From Halobiforma lacisalsi AJ5 (GTDB lineage: Archaea > Halobacteriota > Halobacteria > Halobacteriales > Natrialbaceae): DNA of 64,000 nt. The notes under the pieces are model-generated. The model ran no database searches. It saw only the letters and a program-made list of their open reading frames with translations, and was not told the origin of the DNA. Positions within the stretch are counted from its first letter, which is position 1; every line of letters begins with the position of its first letter. The stretch spans positions 152,197 to 216,196 of the forward strand of contig NZ_CP019286.1 in the NCBI RefSeq assembly GCF_000226975.2, given 5' to 3'. The position numbers were made by a program, and so were the translations under genes. Of the stretch, positions 51,240 through 60,159 are shown one piece after another.

Positions 51240-51488
51240 CACCCCAGTATGTCCAGTGTCTTCGTATCCTAGTGGGTCGTACTGCTTGTCAACGCGCCCC
51301 GGTATGTTCAGTGTCGATTAAACATACCCCAGTGCGTCCAGTGTCTCAGTTCGGCAGAACTCTGAACACCCCACCATGTCCAGTGTCTTCAGAGACGATT
51401 TTATCACACCCCAGTGCGTCCAGTGTCTGACTTCAGTTTGGATTGCAACTGACCGAGCCTTGGAGACACCCCACTGTGTCCAGTGTCT
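51240..51488 (+). repeat. Iteron cluster downstream of the Orc1/Cdc6 gene (six direct copies)
   Basis: Six direct copies of CCCCAGTRTGTCCAGTGTCT, preceded by a variable two-base CA, at 51240-51261, 51295-51316, 51325-51346, 51367-51388, 51407-51428 and 51467-51488. Copies 1, 3, 4, 5 and 6 are nearly identical; copy 2 differs at several bases. A further degenerate copy lies inside the Orc1 gene near 51534-51556. Spacing is irregular (8-39 bp), unlike CRISPR. They are probably binding sites of the adjacent initiator. Confidence 0.85.
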
Positions 51489-51493
51489 AACGG

Positions 51494-52711
51494 CTAGTAG
51501 CTCTGATTGAGCCGCTTCTGAATTGCCTCAGTGACCCCTACCATGTCCACTGTCTCATCAAGGGCCTCGAGCAACAGATCAGGACTCGTATCGAGCGAAT
51601 ATTCGTAGTACCGCCCACCAACCTCGCCCTTGTTTCGCTCTACTCGACTCGCGATCCCCAACATGGCGAGTTCGTTCAAGTGATCCCGCATCCGTCGGGG
51701 AACAAGCGGATCAATCGCCGCTCGTTCACAGACGATCTCGTACCGATCCTGAATCGTGCGTGCTCGAGTCGGCGTTTCACCTTCTTCGTGGAGCATCACT
51801 AACGCATAGAGGACAAGATGCCCTTGCTGAGTGAGTCCTGCAACGCCGTCAACGATGCGACTGCGCTCAAGCGATGCCCGCGCTTCGTCGACGTGCGTCT
51901 CGGTAACTTCTTCAGCACCTTGCTCAACAGCAATATCACCAGCTTCCATGAGCAAATCGAGGCTCTGGCGGGCGTCACCAGCATCTTTTGCACCAAACGC
52001 TGCACACTTCGCAATCACTTCCTTCGGTACAACACCATCGTAAAAGGCGATATCAGCACGTTGACGGAGGATATCGCGAAGTTCGTTCGCGTTGTAAGCC
52101 GGGAACTGAAGTTCCTTTTCACACAGACTTGATTGAACCTTCGAACTCAGACTTTCGCGGAATTTGAAGTCATTTGAGATCCCAATAATTCCGACCTTAG
52201 ACTCCGTTAGGTTGCCGTTCGCTCGAGCACGGGGAATTTGATAGAGAATCGAATCGTCTTCAATATGATCGACTTCGTCAAAGACAATGATGATCGTTCC
52301 GCCGATCGAATCGAGTTCTTCCCATAGCCATTCGTTCACTTGACGTCGAGGATACCCAGTCGGCTTCAATTGATCGTCAGGATCACGAAGTTTGTTGATT
52401 AGTTGAATCGCAACCTGATAGCTCGTACTCAGATCCTCGCAGTTAGTCCGAATCGTAGTGAGATCAATATCGTACTCGGCGGCATCTGCTTTAAGTTCGC
52501 TAAGAAGATAGCGGGTACAAGCAGTCTTGCCGACACCAGCCTTCCCATATAAGAATACGTTTGGCGGCTGATCACCGTTGATGACCGGCTGAAGTGCGGA
52601 AATATACTGCTGGAGTTCGTCATCCCGACCGACAATCTCCTCAGGCTGATAATCTTCCCGAAGAGCATCCCGGTTACGAAAGATGTCTGTGTCAGGTTGG
52701 AACAACCCCAT
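51494..52711 (-). CDS. orc: Orc1/Cdc6-family replication initiator
   Basis: 405 residues from ATG 52711. The AAA+ domain has Walker A GKAGVGKT (56-63), Walker B IIIVFDEVDH (~141-150), sensor-1 region GIIGISNDF and sensor-2-like KDAGDARQSLDLL. The C-terminal winged helix (~300-380) includes ALVMLHEEGETPTRARTI and VPRRMRDHLNELAMLG. It binds origin DNA and recruits the MCM helicase. Iterons flank the gene on both sides (51240-51488, 52764-53017), as expected for a plasmid origin. It is a divergent, plasmid-type Orc1/Cdc6. Confidence 0.95.
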   Translation of the reverse strand: MGLFQPDTDIFRNRDALREDYQPEEIVGRDDELQQYISALQPVINGDQPPNVFLYGKAGVGKTACTRYLLSELKADAAEYDIDLTTIRTNCEDLSTSYQVAIQLINKLRDPDDQLKPTGYPRRQVNEWLWEELDSIGGTIIIVFDEVDHIEDDSILYQIPRARANGNLTESKVGIIGISNDFKFRESLSSKVQSSLCEKELQFPAYNANELRDILRQRADIAFYDGVVPKEVIAKCAAFGAKDAGDARQSLDLLMEAGDIAVEQGAEEVTETHVDEARASLERSRIVDGVAGLTQQGHLVLYALVMLHEEGETPTRARTIQDRYEIVCERAAIDPLVPRRMRDHLNELAMLGIASRVERNKGEVGGRYYEYSLDTSPDLLLEALDETVDMVGVTEAIQKRLNQSY

Positions 52712-52763
52712 AGTGATCGTTGTTTGGGACTATTTGTGAACCTACATAAAACCATCGCGTCGA

Positions 52764-53017
52764 GTGTGTCCAGTGTGTCTAGTGTCCTGCCGAAACCCGT
52801 TCTCTCCCACCCCAGTATGTCCAGTGTCTCACGGAAAGTACGATGTATTCTATTTCACGAAGAACTCTAAACGCGGGAAAGATTTAAGTCCGATAACGCT
52901 AGACTAGTCCGAACGATATCTAGAAAACACGTTGTTGAGGTAGCTGAGAGCTAGAGCTGCACGGTAATAGCTTCTCACTCTGTCTATGGTCAAAGACACT
53001 GGACACACTGGGGGGTG
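52764..53017. repeat. Origin-side iterons upstream of the Orc1/Cdc6 gene
   Basis: A partial copy (gtgtgtccagtgtgtct) lies at 52764-52780. A perfect direct copy of the iteron is at 52808-52829, and an inverted copy with two extra Cs is at 52994-53017. Between the last two lies an AT-richer ~160-bp stretch (for example tgtattctatttcacg, agatttaagtcc), a plausible duplex-unwinding element. Direct and inverted sites facing an AT-rich core upstream of orc is the usual layout of haloarchaeal origins. Confidence 0.8.
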
Positions 53018-53057
53018 TGTCTTTGCTAGTTCCTTTTCGATCTCTGACCAACTTGTT

Positions 53058-53097
53058 TTAACCAACAAACAGGGTGTCTTCAGGGTCTGTTGGTTAA
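53058..53097. repeat. Plasmid-wide inverted repeat, site 5 (beside the origin)
   Basis: TTAACCAAC (53058-53066) and GTTGGTTAA (53089-53097), perfect, with a 22-bp spacer; a third partial half-site (gttggttc) follows at 53103-53110. It sits 40 bp from the inverted iteron, so the factor binding it may influence replication. Confidence 0.85.
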
Positions 53098-53412
53098 TCC
53101 TTGTTGGTTCTTGTGAAGACCGTTAGGTCCAGTTCACGAGTCTCGCAGAGTTCCCGTTGAATATCCGTACTACCCCAGCCTAGCGGCGACAGTACACTTT
53201 CAACGGCTCGAACGAGTTTCGTCTCATAGTTGGATCGTACGCCTGAAGTTCTTCGTGGGCCAATGCAATCCGCTCTCTCAAGTCCTTCTCGTTGTCAACG
53301 ACCACATATTCGATGTCTTGTTCTGGATGGACAGTGAGATCCTGATCGCGAGCTCGTTTGAGCGCCGCCACGTTTTGCGTCTTCTGTGTGTGGCCTTTTC
53401 GGTGTCAGCGGA
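53094..53412 (-). pseudogene. C-terminal remnant of a B-family DNA polymerase
   Basis: The frame from about 53412 reads TQKTQNVAALKRARDQDLTV, EYVVVDNEKDLRERIALAHE and ELQAYDP. One base is then missing, and the following frame continues NYETKLVRAVESVLSPLGWG and on to a TAA at 53094-53096. The order KxxxPxVxAA-like segment, YVVVD and ESVLSPLGW is the signature C-terminus of archaeal PolB. Nothing of the catalytic palm or exonuclease domains remains. It is a relic of a plasmid polymerase gene next to the origin. Confidence 0.75.
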
Positions 53413-53495
53413 TCTCCTGCTTCAGTCCCGGACTTCTAGGAATCTCCGCAGGCCCCGCCCCGTGAGAAGCACTTCGTAACCGGCCTACCTCAACG

Positions 53496-53870
53496 TTATG
53501 CGAACGTTGGATAGCTCCGTCCGTTCTGCTGGACATAGGCCTCCTCAACGATGTCGTCGATCTCCGTCTTGGTGAGGACGTCCCGCATTGCGGTCTGCTG
53601 GAACAGCCGGCGAACCTGGCTAAGCCGATAGTCGGAGTAGAAGCTCAGGTCGAAGATCAGGGCGCGGGCTGCATCCTCACGCGTCTCGTACGAGCGCGTC
53701 GACGACTCCCAGTCACCCTTCACGATCGGCATGATCCGGGCGCTGTTCGCGGCCGTCTGGAGCATCGTCCAGATCTGGTTGTCACTGAGTGGTTGTTCGA
53801 ACCGGGGCGTCGGATCGTTCGTCTGTGCATCGGTTGTGTCCGTCGATCGGATGTCGCGTTTCGAGCTCAT
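53496..53870 (-). CDS. Primase-associated domain protein
   Basis: 124 residues from ATG 53870. The segment ARALIFDLSFYSDYRLSQVRRLFQQTAM resembles the helical region found at the end of plasmid and viral primase-polymerase proteins, where it reads ALCxxLAFWxGxDxxQxDRLFRxSGL or similar. LSDNQIWTMLQTAANS precedes it. No catalytic DxD is present, so it is either an accessory domain encoded alone or a remnant. A strong GC hairpin (53882-53914) lies 12 bp upstream of its start. It is in the same direction as the helicase-like gene, downstream of it. Confidence 0.5.
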   Translation of the reverse strand: MSSKRDIRSTDTTDAQTNDPTPRFEQPLSDNQIWTMLQTAANSARIMPIVKGDWESSTRSYETREDAARALIFDLSFYSDYRLSQVRRLFQQTAMRDVLTKTEIDDIVEEAYVQQNGRSYPTFA

Positions 53871-53881
53871 AGTTGGTGGCC

Positions 53882-53914
53882 GCGCGCCCCGTCGCAACCT
53901 CGCGACGGGCGCGC
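53882..53914. promoter_or_regulatory. GC-rich hairpin upstream of the primase-associated gene
   Basis: GCGCGCCCCGTCGC (53882-53895) pairs with GCGACGGGCGCGC (53902-53914) with a single bulged C and a 6-nt loop. It ends 12 bp before the minus-strand ATG at 53870. It could be a terminator of the helicase transcript or a translation-control hairpin. Confidence 0.45.
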
Positions 53915-54314
53915 TCCACCTCCGGTGAGGCGCGCCCCCGCGCCGGCCCGCCTCGCGATGGCCCAATCACCCAGGGAAATTCAACGATGGACATGCATGT
54001 CTCGATTCAACGGTGGAAGTTCAGGCATCGTTCAGAAAGGGACAGGTCACAGTGAGTCGCTTTGGACCAGTTCCGATTGAAAAGAGAGGGAAGGTCAGGA
54101 AGTCTGAGGTAGGACGTATAGAACTCTATACGTAGTGGCTCAGTTTAGCGAAGGGAAGTCAGTACACTCCAGACGTAGGAAGGGTCTGATTCAGCGTTAG
54201 AGATGGGGATTCGGATGGCGTGAAACCGACGCGAGGCGGGCCGCCGCGAGCTGCTTGTGATTTCACGGAGAATCAAACGATAGCGTATTGGTGGGGGTGA
54301 TAATACTTTCGCCA

Positions 54315-56249
54315 CTACTCGAGTTCAGGTAGCCGCACGTGGGCGGTATGCGGAGCGTCAGCCAGTCCGTTGGCACCCCACGTGTATGGCTGGGAGTCAT
54401 CACGGGAGACATACCCTTCCGACCGGAGTCGCTTCAGCCAGTCCCGGGTTTGCTTCTCACCGATAGAGACTCCCTCTCGATTCGCGATCTCGGCGGCTGT
54501 CCCTGGGCCCTCGTCCAGGAGCGCGCGAATCACACCACGTTGCCCCTCGGAGCGTTCTTCGATCGTGACAGCCTCTGGTCCGACCGTGACCATCTCGGAT
54601 AACCACTCAGGGAGTATCCCTGTGTGGATGTAGACCGTCGCAGCCGTCGTTCGGCCGAACCGGAGGACAGCTTGGGCAATCTTGTGTTCGCGATAGTGTC
54701 GGAGGAACGGCCGTTCAGGAATCCCGTAGTCGAGGTCTGTTCCCTTCCCCTCGTCACCTCTCACCGCCGTGAAGCCTTCCAGTGCGGCCGTAATCTGAAG
54801 CGGACGGTCTCCCGGATGGGGGGAACCGAGTACGACCCCCACCTCCGTCCCTGTGAAGTCGTTGCTACTCCGGAGCGCGCCGTAGTGTTTGACGTCCGCA
54901 ATTTGGTCAGTCACTCGTTCGATGTCGATAAATGGCTCACTGGATGGCTCTTCGAAGAGACGCTCAGCTGCACTCTTGGTCGTGATGACGCCTGGTGTTG
55001 TATCGTGGCGATTTGCGACCGCCTCGATCACCCCGAAGTCGCCCCGTCGATTGACGTATTCACCACTGCTGTATGGCTTGACGTGCGAGGTCGTTTGTAC
55101 GAACTCGTAGCCGATGACGTCACGGAGATACCGGGCCCGACAGTCATCGCAGAGGATCCGCCAACTCACTATCTCGTCGACGCCAAGCCGTCCGCGCCAG
55201 AGTTCTTCGACCGGCGTTCCGTCGAGTCCAACTACTGCGCGGGCAGCATCAAGAGTCGGCGGCCGTCGGATGACGACCCGTGATTCGGCGTGATCGTAGA
55301 CAACCTGTGACCCGTCTGGAAGCTCGACATAATCAAGTCCTGCTTCCTCCCGAAGCTGATCGTCCCAGTCATACTCCGTCGGTGCGGTATCACCAATAAT
55401 CGGTCCGCCGAGTTCGAGCATAGCGAGCACTGCAGTCGGGGCCTCGGCATGGCCGTCATCATCGTCGACTGCCTCCGTTGGACGGGCAATAGAGGTGTTG
55501 TCTGAGAGTTCGTCACGAATCGCATCTCGTATTGCCTCCATCCCCTCATTTGTTGCAGCCCCAATCAACCCAAAGTGGTCGTCTATCGGCAAGTCTTCGT
55601 TCTTGCTGAGAAAGGTTGAAATCGCTGTTGAGAGTTGATTTGCGTCAAATTCCGTTCGATAGGCGGTTCCTGGGTCTTCGTCGAAGATGACGACGCGGTC
55701 GTCTACGACGCGGTCAAGGGCGGCGTGGGCTGGCCCGCCGACGATGACGTCCGCTTCTTCGACCGCGTCCCAGCGTGCGAGGTATGGACAGTCACCATCT
55801 TGCATACAGGGCAGCACATCCTGCAAATAGTGGTGAAGATACGTCGGTGAGGCGCCCCGCAACCGATAGTCGTTGATTCGCTCGGCCCAATCGGATCCGT
55901 ACTCTCCTCGGCGGGTTGGACAGTCCCGGTCGAGCGTTGGAACTTCAACTACCGTTTTCTGATGCTCGGCAGCGAGGCCGAGGTGTTGGTCCCGCGTCTC
56001 ATACCGGTGCGTGAGGATTGCGGCCGAGACATCTAGGTCGAACGCGATCTCTTTTGCGTGTCGCGTTTTTCCGATCGTGGGGAGGCCGTCGATGATTACT
56101 GGTGGTGCCTGCTCGTCGTCGAGCTGTGTCTCGATTGCCTCTTGAATCCCATCTCGGCACGCATCCCAGACGGTTGCTTGAGTGAACTCGCCCTGTTGGG
56201 AAGCTGCGTGAGCACCCCGGCAGCAGTCATCATGATCAGCACCAGCCAT
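54315..56249 (-). CDS. Helicase-like replication protein with C-terminal winged helix
   Basis: 644 residues from ATG 56249. Walker A is VIIDGLPTIGKT (51-62) and Walker B is RVVIFDEDPG (~185). Cysteines at CCRG, DRDCPTRR, PCMQDGDCPY and ILCDDCRARY may form a zinc or Fe-S site. VGLDGTPVEELW, a GTxxP-like segment of SF2 helicases, and QITAALEGFTAVRGDEG...AQAVLRFGRTTAA follow (motif VI-like R). The C-terminus is a winged helix (AAEIANREGVSIGEKQTRDW). It is probably the plasmid replicative helicase or DinG-like unwinding factor. The 53496 gene lies downstream. Confidence 0.68.
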   Translation of the reverse strand: MAGADHDDCCRGAHAASQQGEFTQATVWDACRDGIQEAIETQLDDEQAPPVIIDGLPTIGKTRHAKEIAFDLDVSAAILTHRYETRDQHLGLAAEHQKTVVEVPTLDRDCPTRRGEYGSDWAERINDYRLRGASPTYLHHYLQDVLPCMQDGDCPYLARWDAVEEADVIVGGPAHAALDRVVDDRVVIFDEDPGTAYRTEFDANQLSTAISTFLSKNEDLPIDDHFGLIGAATNEGMEAIRDAIRDELSDNTSIARPTEAVDDDDGHAEAPTAVLAMLELGGPIIGDTAPTEYDWDDQLREEAGLDYVELPDGSQVVYDHAESRVVIRRPPTLDAARAVVGLDGTPVEELWRGRLGVDEIVSWRILCDDCRARYLRDVIGYEFVQTTSHVKPYSSGEYVNRRGDFGVIEAVANRHDTTPGVITTKSAAERLFEEPSSEPFIDIERVTDQIADVKHYGALRSSNDFTGTEVGVVLGSPHPGDRPLQITAALEGFTAVRGDEGKGTDLDYGIPERPFLRHYREHKIAQAVLRFGRTTAATVYIHTGILPEWLSEMVTVGPEAVTIEERSEGQRGVIRALLDEGPGTAAEIANREGVSIGEKQTRDWLKRLRSEGYVSRDDSQPYTWGANGLADAPHTAHVRLPELE

Positions 56250-56432
56250 CTATCTGATTATGGGGTGGTGACGAGTTAATCGTCTCGATTGATCGACTGG
56301 TTAGAAACTGATCACTCCTTCGAGGGTGGAGCATGTACGTACAGCGTTAGAGTGTTTGATTCAGGACGTTCGCCGTACGTTATCCCTCGATACAAGTGCG
56401 TGCATAGGCAAGGATTCTCGCTGGGCACACCC

Positions 56433-56853
56433 CTAACTATCGAGTTCCTCCCCGGCAATCTCGAGGAGCTTCTGAAGTCGCTCGTTGAAGTCGTCCTCGA
56501 ACTCCGTGTGGAGAGATTCGTCGTACATCCGTAGAGTCCGAGAAAGGCCAATAGCGGCCAGCCAGTCGCGGAACTGGTTGCTACTCATGTCTTCAACTGG
56601 CGTGTCCAAGGCTGTAGAGCTGGAACCAGCCGCCCAGAGTTGGAGCAGATCTAACTCCTTCACCATCGCCAGACGGGCTAAATCTGCGAAAGCAGCACTC
56701 ACTTCTCGCGACAATTGGGTATACGATACTGAGTCTCTGTCCAGCTCTTGCTCTCCGTTCAGTAGGTTGTTGACGTACGAGAGTGAGCGCAACGAGAGGA
56801 AGCCTTCACGATCGACGGCCATCGGAGGCTCGTTTTCTGACTCTGCAATATCT
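56433..56853 (-). pseudogene. 3' part of a zinc-ribbon gene split by IS66 and inversion
   Basis: Reads in from the left end of IS66 copy B and gives IAESENEPPMAVDREGFLSL and then ~125 helical residues (LSREVSAAFADLARLAMVKE, RLQKLLEIAGEELDS). An internal ATG at 56822 could make a 129-residue product. The eight bases next to the element (56846-56853, caatatct) are the reverse complement of the eight at 63582-63589, next to copy C. Joining them restores one frame with the zinc-ribbon start at 63505, a ~165-residue protein. Confidence 0.85.
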
Positions 56854-58458
56854 GTATGTGTTTAGCCCGGGCTGATTTCGGTACTCTCTCGTAGGAAGCG
56901 TTCAACGGACGCGATATGAACAGGCAGCAGACCTCGGATACGATTCTCAGGGATGGGCTCCGCACCGGAGCCCATCCCGTTACTTCTGCTGTCACTACTG
57001 GTTGGTGGAGTCTGTGAACGCAGACGATTTCACCAAAGAAGAGCTCCTTTCTCGGCTTCTCCAACTTGAGCAACGAGTCGAAGAACTCGAACGGGAGAAC
57101 AAGCGAAAGGACAAGAAAATCGATCAGAAGGACGAGCGGATAGAAGAACTCGAAACACGCCTTCGCAAATACGAAAATCCGCATACACCGCCCAGTAAGC
57201 GACGGTCGGGGACTGACGAGTCCCCGACCTCGCAGGACGACGAAGACGAGAATGTTCGAACCGATGGCGGTACTCCCGGACGGAAGGACGGTCACGACCC
57301 TGAGTGGCGTGCAACAGCAGATCCCGACAAAGAGATCGATGTCACCTGTGACTGTTGTCCCGAGTGTGGCGAACACTTCGACGAGTCGGTGGGCGTCAGC
57401 CCCCGACTCGTCGAGGAGGTTCCCGATCCACAGCCACCAGAAATCACCCGGTACAACCGTCACTACTACCAGTGCAGCTCTTGTGGAACAGAAACCGTTG
57501 CTACACACCCCGACTGCCCCGATGAGGGGCAGTTCGGGGTGAACGTCATCTCTCAAGCAGCACTTTCTCGGTACGATCACCGCCTCCCCTACCGGAAAAT
57601 CGCTGACCGGTTCGAGCAACTGCATGGATTAGAACTCTCGGGCGCGTCCGCGTGGCACGCGACCGAGCGCGCTGCGCGCGCCGGTCGCTGCGAATACGAA
57701 CAGATTCGAAGACAGATTCAGCAAGCAGAGATCGTTCACGTTGACGAAACCGGTATCAAACGCGAGGGTGAGCAGGCGTGGATTTGGACGTTTCGGACGA
57801 GCGAGCACACGCTATACGCCGTAAGGGAGAGTCGTGGAAGTGATGTTCCCGCGGAAGTCCTCGGCGAGGACTTCCCGGGAACGGTCATCTGCGATGGGTG
57901 GACGGCGTATCCAGCGTTCAGCAGTAACCTTCAGCGGTGCTGGGCACATCTTCTCCGAGAAGCTGAAGACGCTGCTAGTGACCACGAGGAGGCAGAACCC
58001 GTTTACCGGTATCTCAAGCAGATGTTCGTCGGTCTCCAGTCGTGGCTGGAGACCGACCCGAGTCTTCGTGAGAGAGCACAGATGCACCGCTCATGCCAGA
58101 ACGGGCTTAGATCGCTCGTGGGGCGGTCAGTAACCGACGAACCAGTGGCAACACTACTCGGGAAAATCGAAGGAGGGATCGACCACTGGCTCACCTTCGT
58201 CGGTGAGCCAGCGGTCTCCCCGACGAACAACGCAGCTGAGAACGCACTTCGTGAACCAGTCGTTCTCCGGAAAATCATCGGGACACTCCGTAACGATCGA
58301 GGTATGTTCGTTCACGAGACGATCTTGTCCCTGCTGGCGACATGGCGCCAGCAGGGACGCAATCCCTACGAAGAACTTCGCCGAGTCGTCAACAACAATG
58401 AGATGATATCACGGGCTCACACTGAACCGGCTGTTGAGACTTCGGGGTAAACACGTAC
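56854..58458 (+). mobile_element. IS66-family element, copy B (1605 bp)
   Basis: Identical in length and ends to copy A and oriented oppositely. Its left flank duplication (caatatct) pairs not with its own right flank (cattctct) but, in reverse complement, with the left flank of copy C. This is the mark of recombination between copies B and C. Confidence 0.93.
57002..58450 (+). CDS. IS66-family transposase
   Basis: 482 residues; start TTG 57002 or GTG 57005. It has the same coiled coil, zinc ribbon and DDE core as copy A, differing at QSWLETDPS. The stop lies 8 bp before the element end. Intact frame. Confidence 0.92.
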   Translation: MVESVNADDFTKEELLSRLLQLEQRVEELERENKRKDKKIDQKDERIEELETRLRKYENPHTPPSKRRSGTDESPTSQDDEDENVRTDGGTPGRKDGHDPEWRATADPDKEIDVTCDCCPECGEHFDESVGVSPRLVEEVPDPQPPEITRYNRHYYQCSSCGTETVATHPDCPDEGQFGVNVISQAALSRYDHRLPYRKIADRFEQLHGLELSGASAWHATERAARAGRCEYEQIRRQIQQAEIVHVDETGIKREGEQAWIWTFRTSEHTLYAVRESRGSDVPAEVLGEDFPGTVICDGWTAYPAFSSNLQRCWAHLLREAEDAASDHEEAEPVYRYLKQMFVGLQSWLETDPSLRERAQMHRSCQNGLRSLVGRSVTDEPVATLLGKIEGGIDHWLTFVGEPAVSPTNNAAENALREPVVLRKIIGTLRNDRGMFVHETILSLLATWRQQGRNPYEELRRVVNNNEMISRAHTEPAVETSG

Positions 58459-58793
58459 CATTCTCTAATACCACTGAAACAGATCGCCTCCTCTACCGCA
58501 AGATGTTTCAGCTCAGCGCAAGCGGAAATGCAATTGAAGAAACAGAAGGGGTTGAAACTGTAGGAGGGGAAAGCCTAGGTGTAAGCTTCCTCGAGGAGCC
58601 AGCAACTACCGTACGATTGCTAAGCGAAGGGGGTCCCCTTCCTGCTAATGAAACAGCATCAGATAGTGCATTCTTTGAGGCAAAATCTAATTTTGATCCT
58701 CAATCTACTCATGTACTTCTTGATTGGACCGAGAGATTAGAGATGGCTTCATCATTGACTGATCCAGTACTCGAAACTGCGACTATCCTTTGA
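58459..58793 (+). pseudogene. 3' fragment of an interrupted gene beside IS66 copy B
   Basis: The frame enters from the element end without a start of its own: FSNTTETDRLLYRKMFQLSA and then ~95 residues (ATTVRLLSEGGPLPANETAS, THVLLDWTERLEMAS). Sequence composition is protein-like but no family is recognised. Its 5' part should lie beside the missing end of copy C, beyond the window, if the B/C inversion model is right. Confidence 0.55.
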
Positions 58794-58822
58794 ATGAACT
58801 CACGAGGCGTCATATGAATAGT

Positions 58823-59869
58823 TTAGAACAGATCGCGGATGTCAGGAACACTGGACAAGTCATCTACTAATGAGCGTTTTCCATTCCCACTTCCAACTGT
58901 GAGTTCTGGCTGAAGGTCAGACAGTAGCAAATAGAACTGATCACCGTCTCGTGCGAGTTGGACGTTATCACTTTCACGCAACTCACTTATTGATACACGG
59001 ATCGATTTCCCTGCAATTCGAACACTAACGTCTCCCTGATCAACGTCTACCTCCGTTCCATCGGCATCATCCAACGTAATTGGGCCCCCATCAGTGAAGT
59101 CCTCATACGTGGGATAAGCAGCCGAGGTTTCATTTTCGCTGGCACGTTGCTTGATTGCAGACTCAACTAGTTCGTCCGGATGCGGAGCTGCTTTGAGATT
59201 CAGGAACCCGTACCAATACTTGGCGTAGTGTTGTGCCCCTCCCTCCTGATACAGCTGTGCACTATTTTCGTCGATTACCTCCTCGTATTTGTCGTACTTA
59301 GGATAGACGACGCTTTTGTCCGTCTCTTCTTGGATAACGCGCTCGTTTTCGGTGAATACTGCTTCTGTGTCTTCGTGGTCGAGGTCGATTTCGTGAGCGC
59401 CTTCTAAGTAGGGGGTTTTTAGAATCGCGGCGAAGGTTTCGTCGTACTCGCTAAATTGAGTATAGATGAGAAGGTCCGATACAGAGCGTGCTTCATTAAG
59501 ATAAAGCTGGGAAAGAGACTCTCCAACACTTTCGATGTCACTCCCATCTCGAACTCTTTCGAGTAATTCTACAGTTGTACGGTCCTCATCCTCAAGGTTT
59601 ACCGATGCACTACGAGCAGCATCCGTGAAGATGTGGTTGCGAGCATTCTTCGTGTCGTCACTATTGTAACGTCGCCCGAGTGTGTCCCGCAGCATGCTTG
59701 CGACAATTCGCTCGGCTTCTGCACCAGCGTCGGTAACTAGATCGTCCTCATCAAGCGTGCCAACAAGATCTGGGGACGGATTTTCGATTTCCTCACCCAT
59801 TTCGCAACTGAATACGGCAACAGACTCAACATCCACCATATTTTGTAATTCAATAATAGCCGTGGTCAA
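58823..59869 (-). CDS. Hypothetical protein, 348 aa
   Basis: 348 residues, acidic and soluble. It begins MTTAIIELQNMVDVESVAVF, has a helical middle (DIESVGESLSQLYLNEARSVSDLLIYTQFS, YAKYWYGFLNLKAAPHPDE) and ends with beta-rich DGTEVDVDQGDVSVRIAGKS. I considered nucleoid-associated NdpA-like proteins of similar length but see no diagnostic motif. It lies inside the inverted segment with the partition genes. Confidence 0.55.
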   Translation of the reverse strand: MTTAIIELQNMVDVESVAVFSCEMGEEIENPSPDLVGTLDEDDLVTDAGAEAERIVASMLRDTLGRRYNSDDTKNARNHIFTDAARSASVNLEDEDRTTVELLERVRDGSDIESVGESLSQLYLNEARSVSDLLIYTQFSEYDETFAAILKTPYLEGAHEIDLDHEDTEAVFTENERVIQEETDKSVVYPKYDKYEEVIDENSAQLYQEGGAQHYAKYWYGFLNLKAAPHPDELVESAIKQRASENETSAAYPTYEDFTDGGPITLDDADGTEVDVDQGDVSVRIAGKSIRVSISELRESDNVQLARDGDQFYLLLSDLQPELTVGSGNGKRSLVDDLSSVPDIRDLF

Positions 59870-60159
59870 ATGCCTATCGGAAAAGATGACATATTATGAC
59901 CTCAATCTAAATTCCTCTAAGACATTCGTATCGCGGTATACAGTTTATTCCCATGACTCATTTTATCGCGCAATTTGTCGTGGGTTTAGCAGACTGAATT
60001 GGTCTGCCCAACCCACAAACTGATAAGGAATCCGATTGAAACGCTGAACGACTCGAATATGCCACTCTTAGAATCGCTATACTGGGCCGCGACTAGGTTT
60101 CTAACCGAATTCTGCACCAATCCAATTTCGGACGGTCAAGTCCCTCAGAGATCGCTACA

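Noticed and set aside
51240..51488. CRISPR-like array of ~22-bp repeats
   Set aside because: Spacing is irregular (8-39 bp), copies are degenerate, further copies lie in inverted orientation across the orc gene, and there are no cas genes. Initiator iterons explain it.
7981..58793. Composite transposon with IS66 copies A and B, the lipoprotein 5' part (7981) continuing at 58459
   Set aside because: The outer 8-bp flanks differ (gatcaaat and cattctct), and joining them gives a stop codon in the lipoprotein frame.
58823..59869. NdpA-like nucleoid protein
   Set aside because: Only length and some helical pattern agree; no signature motif.
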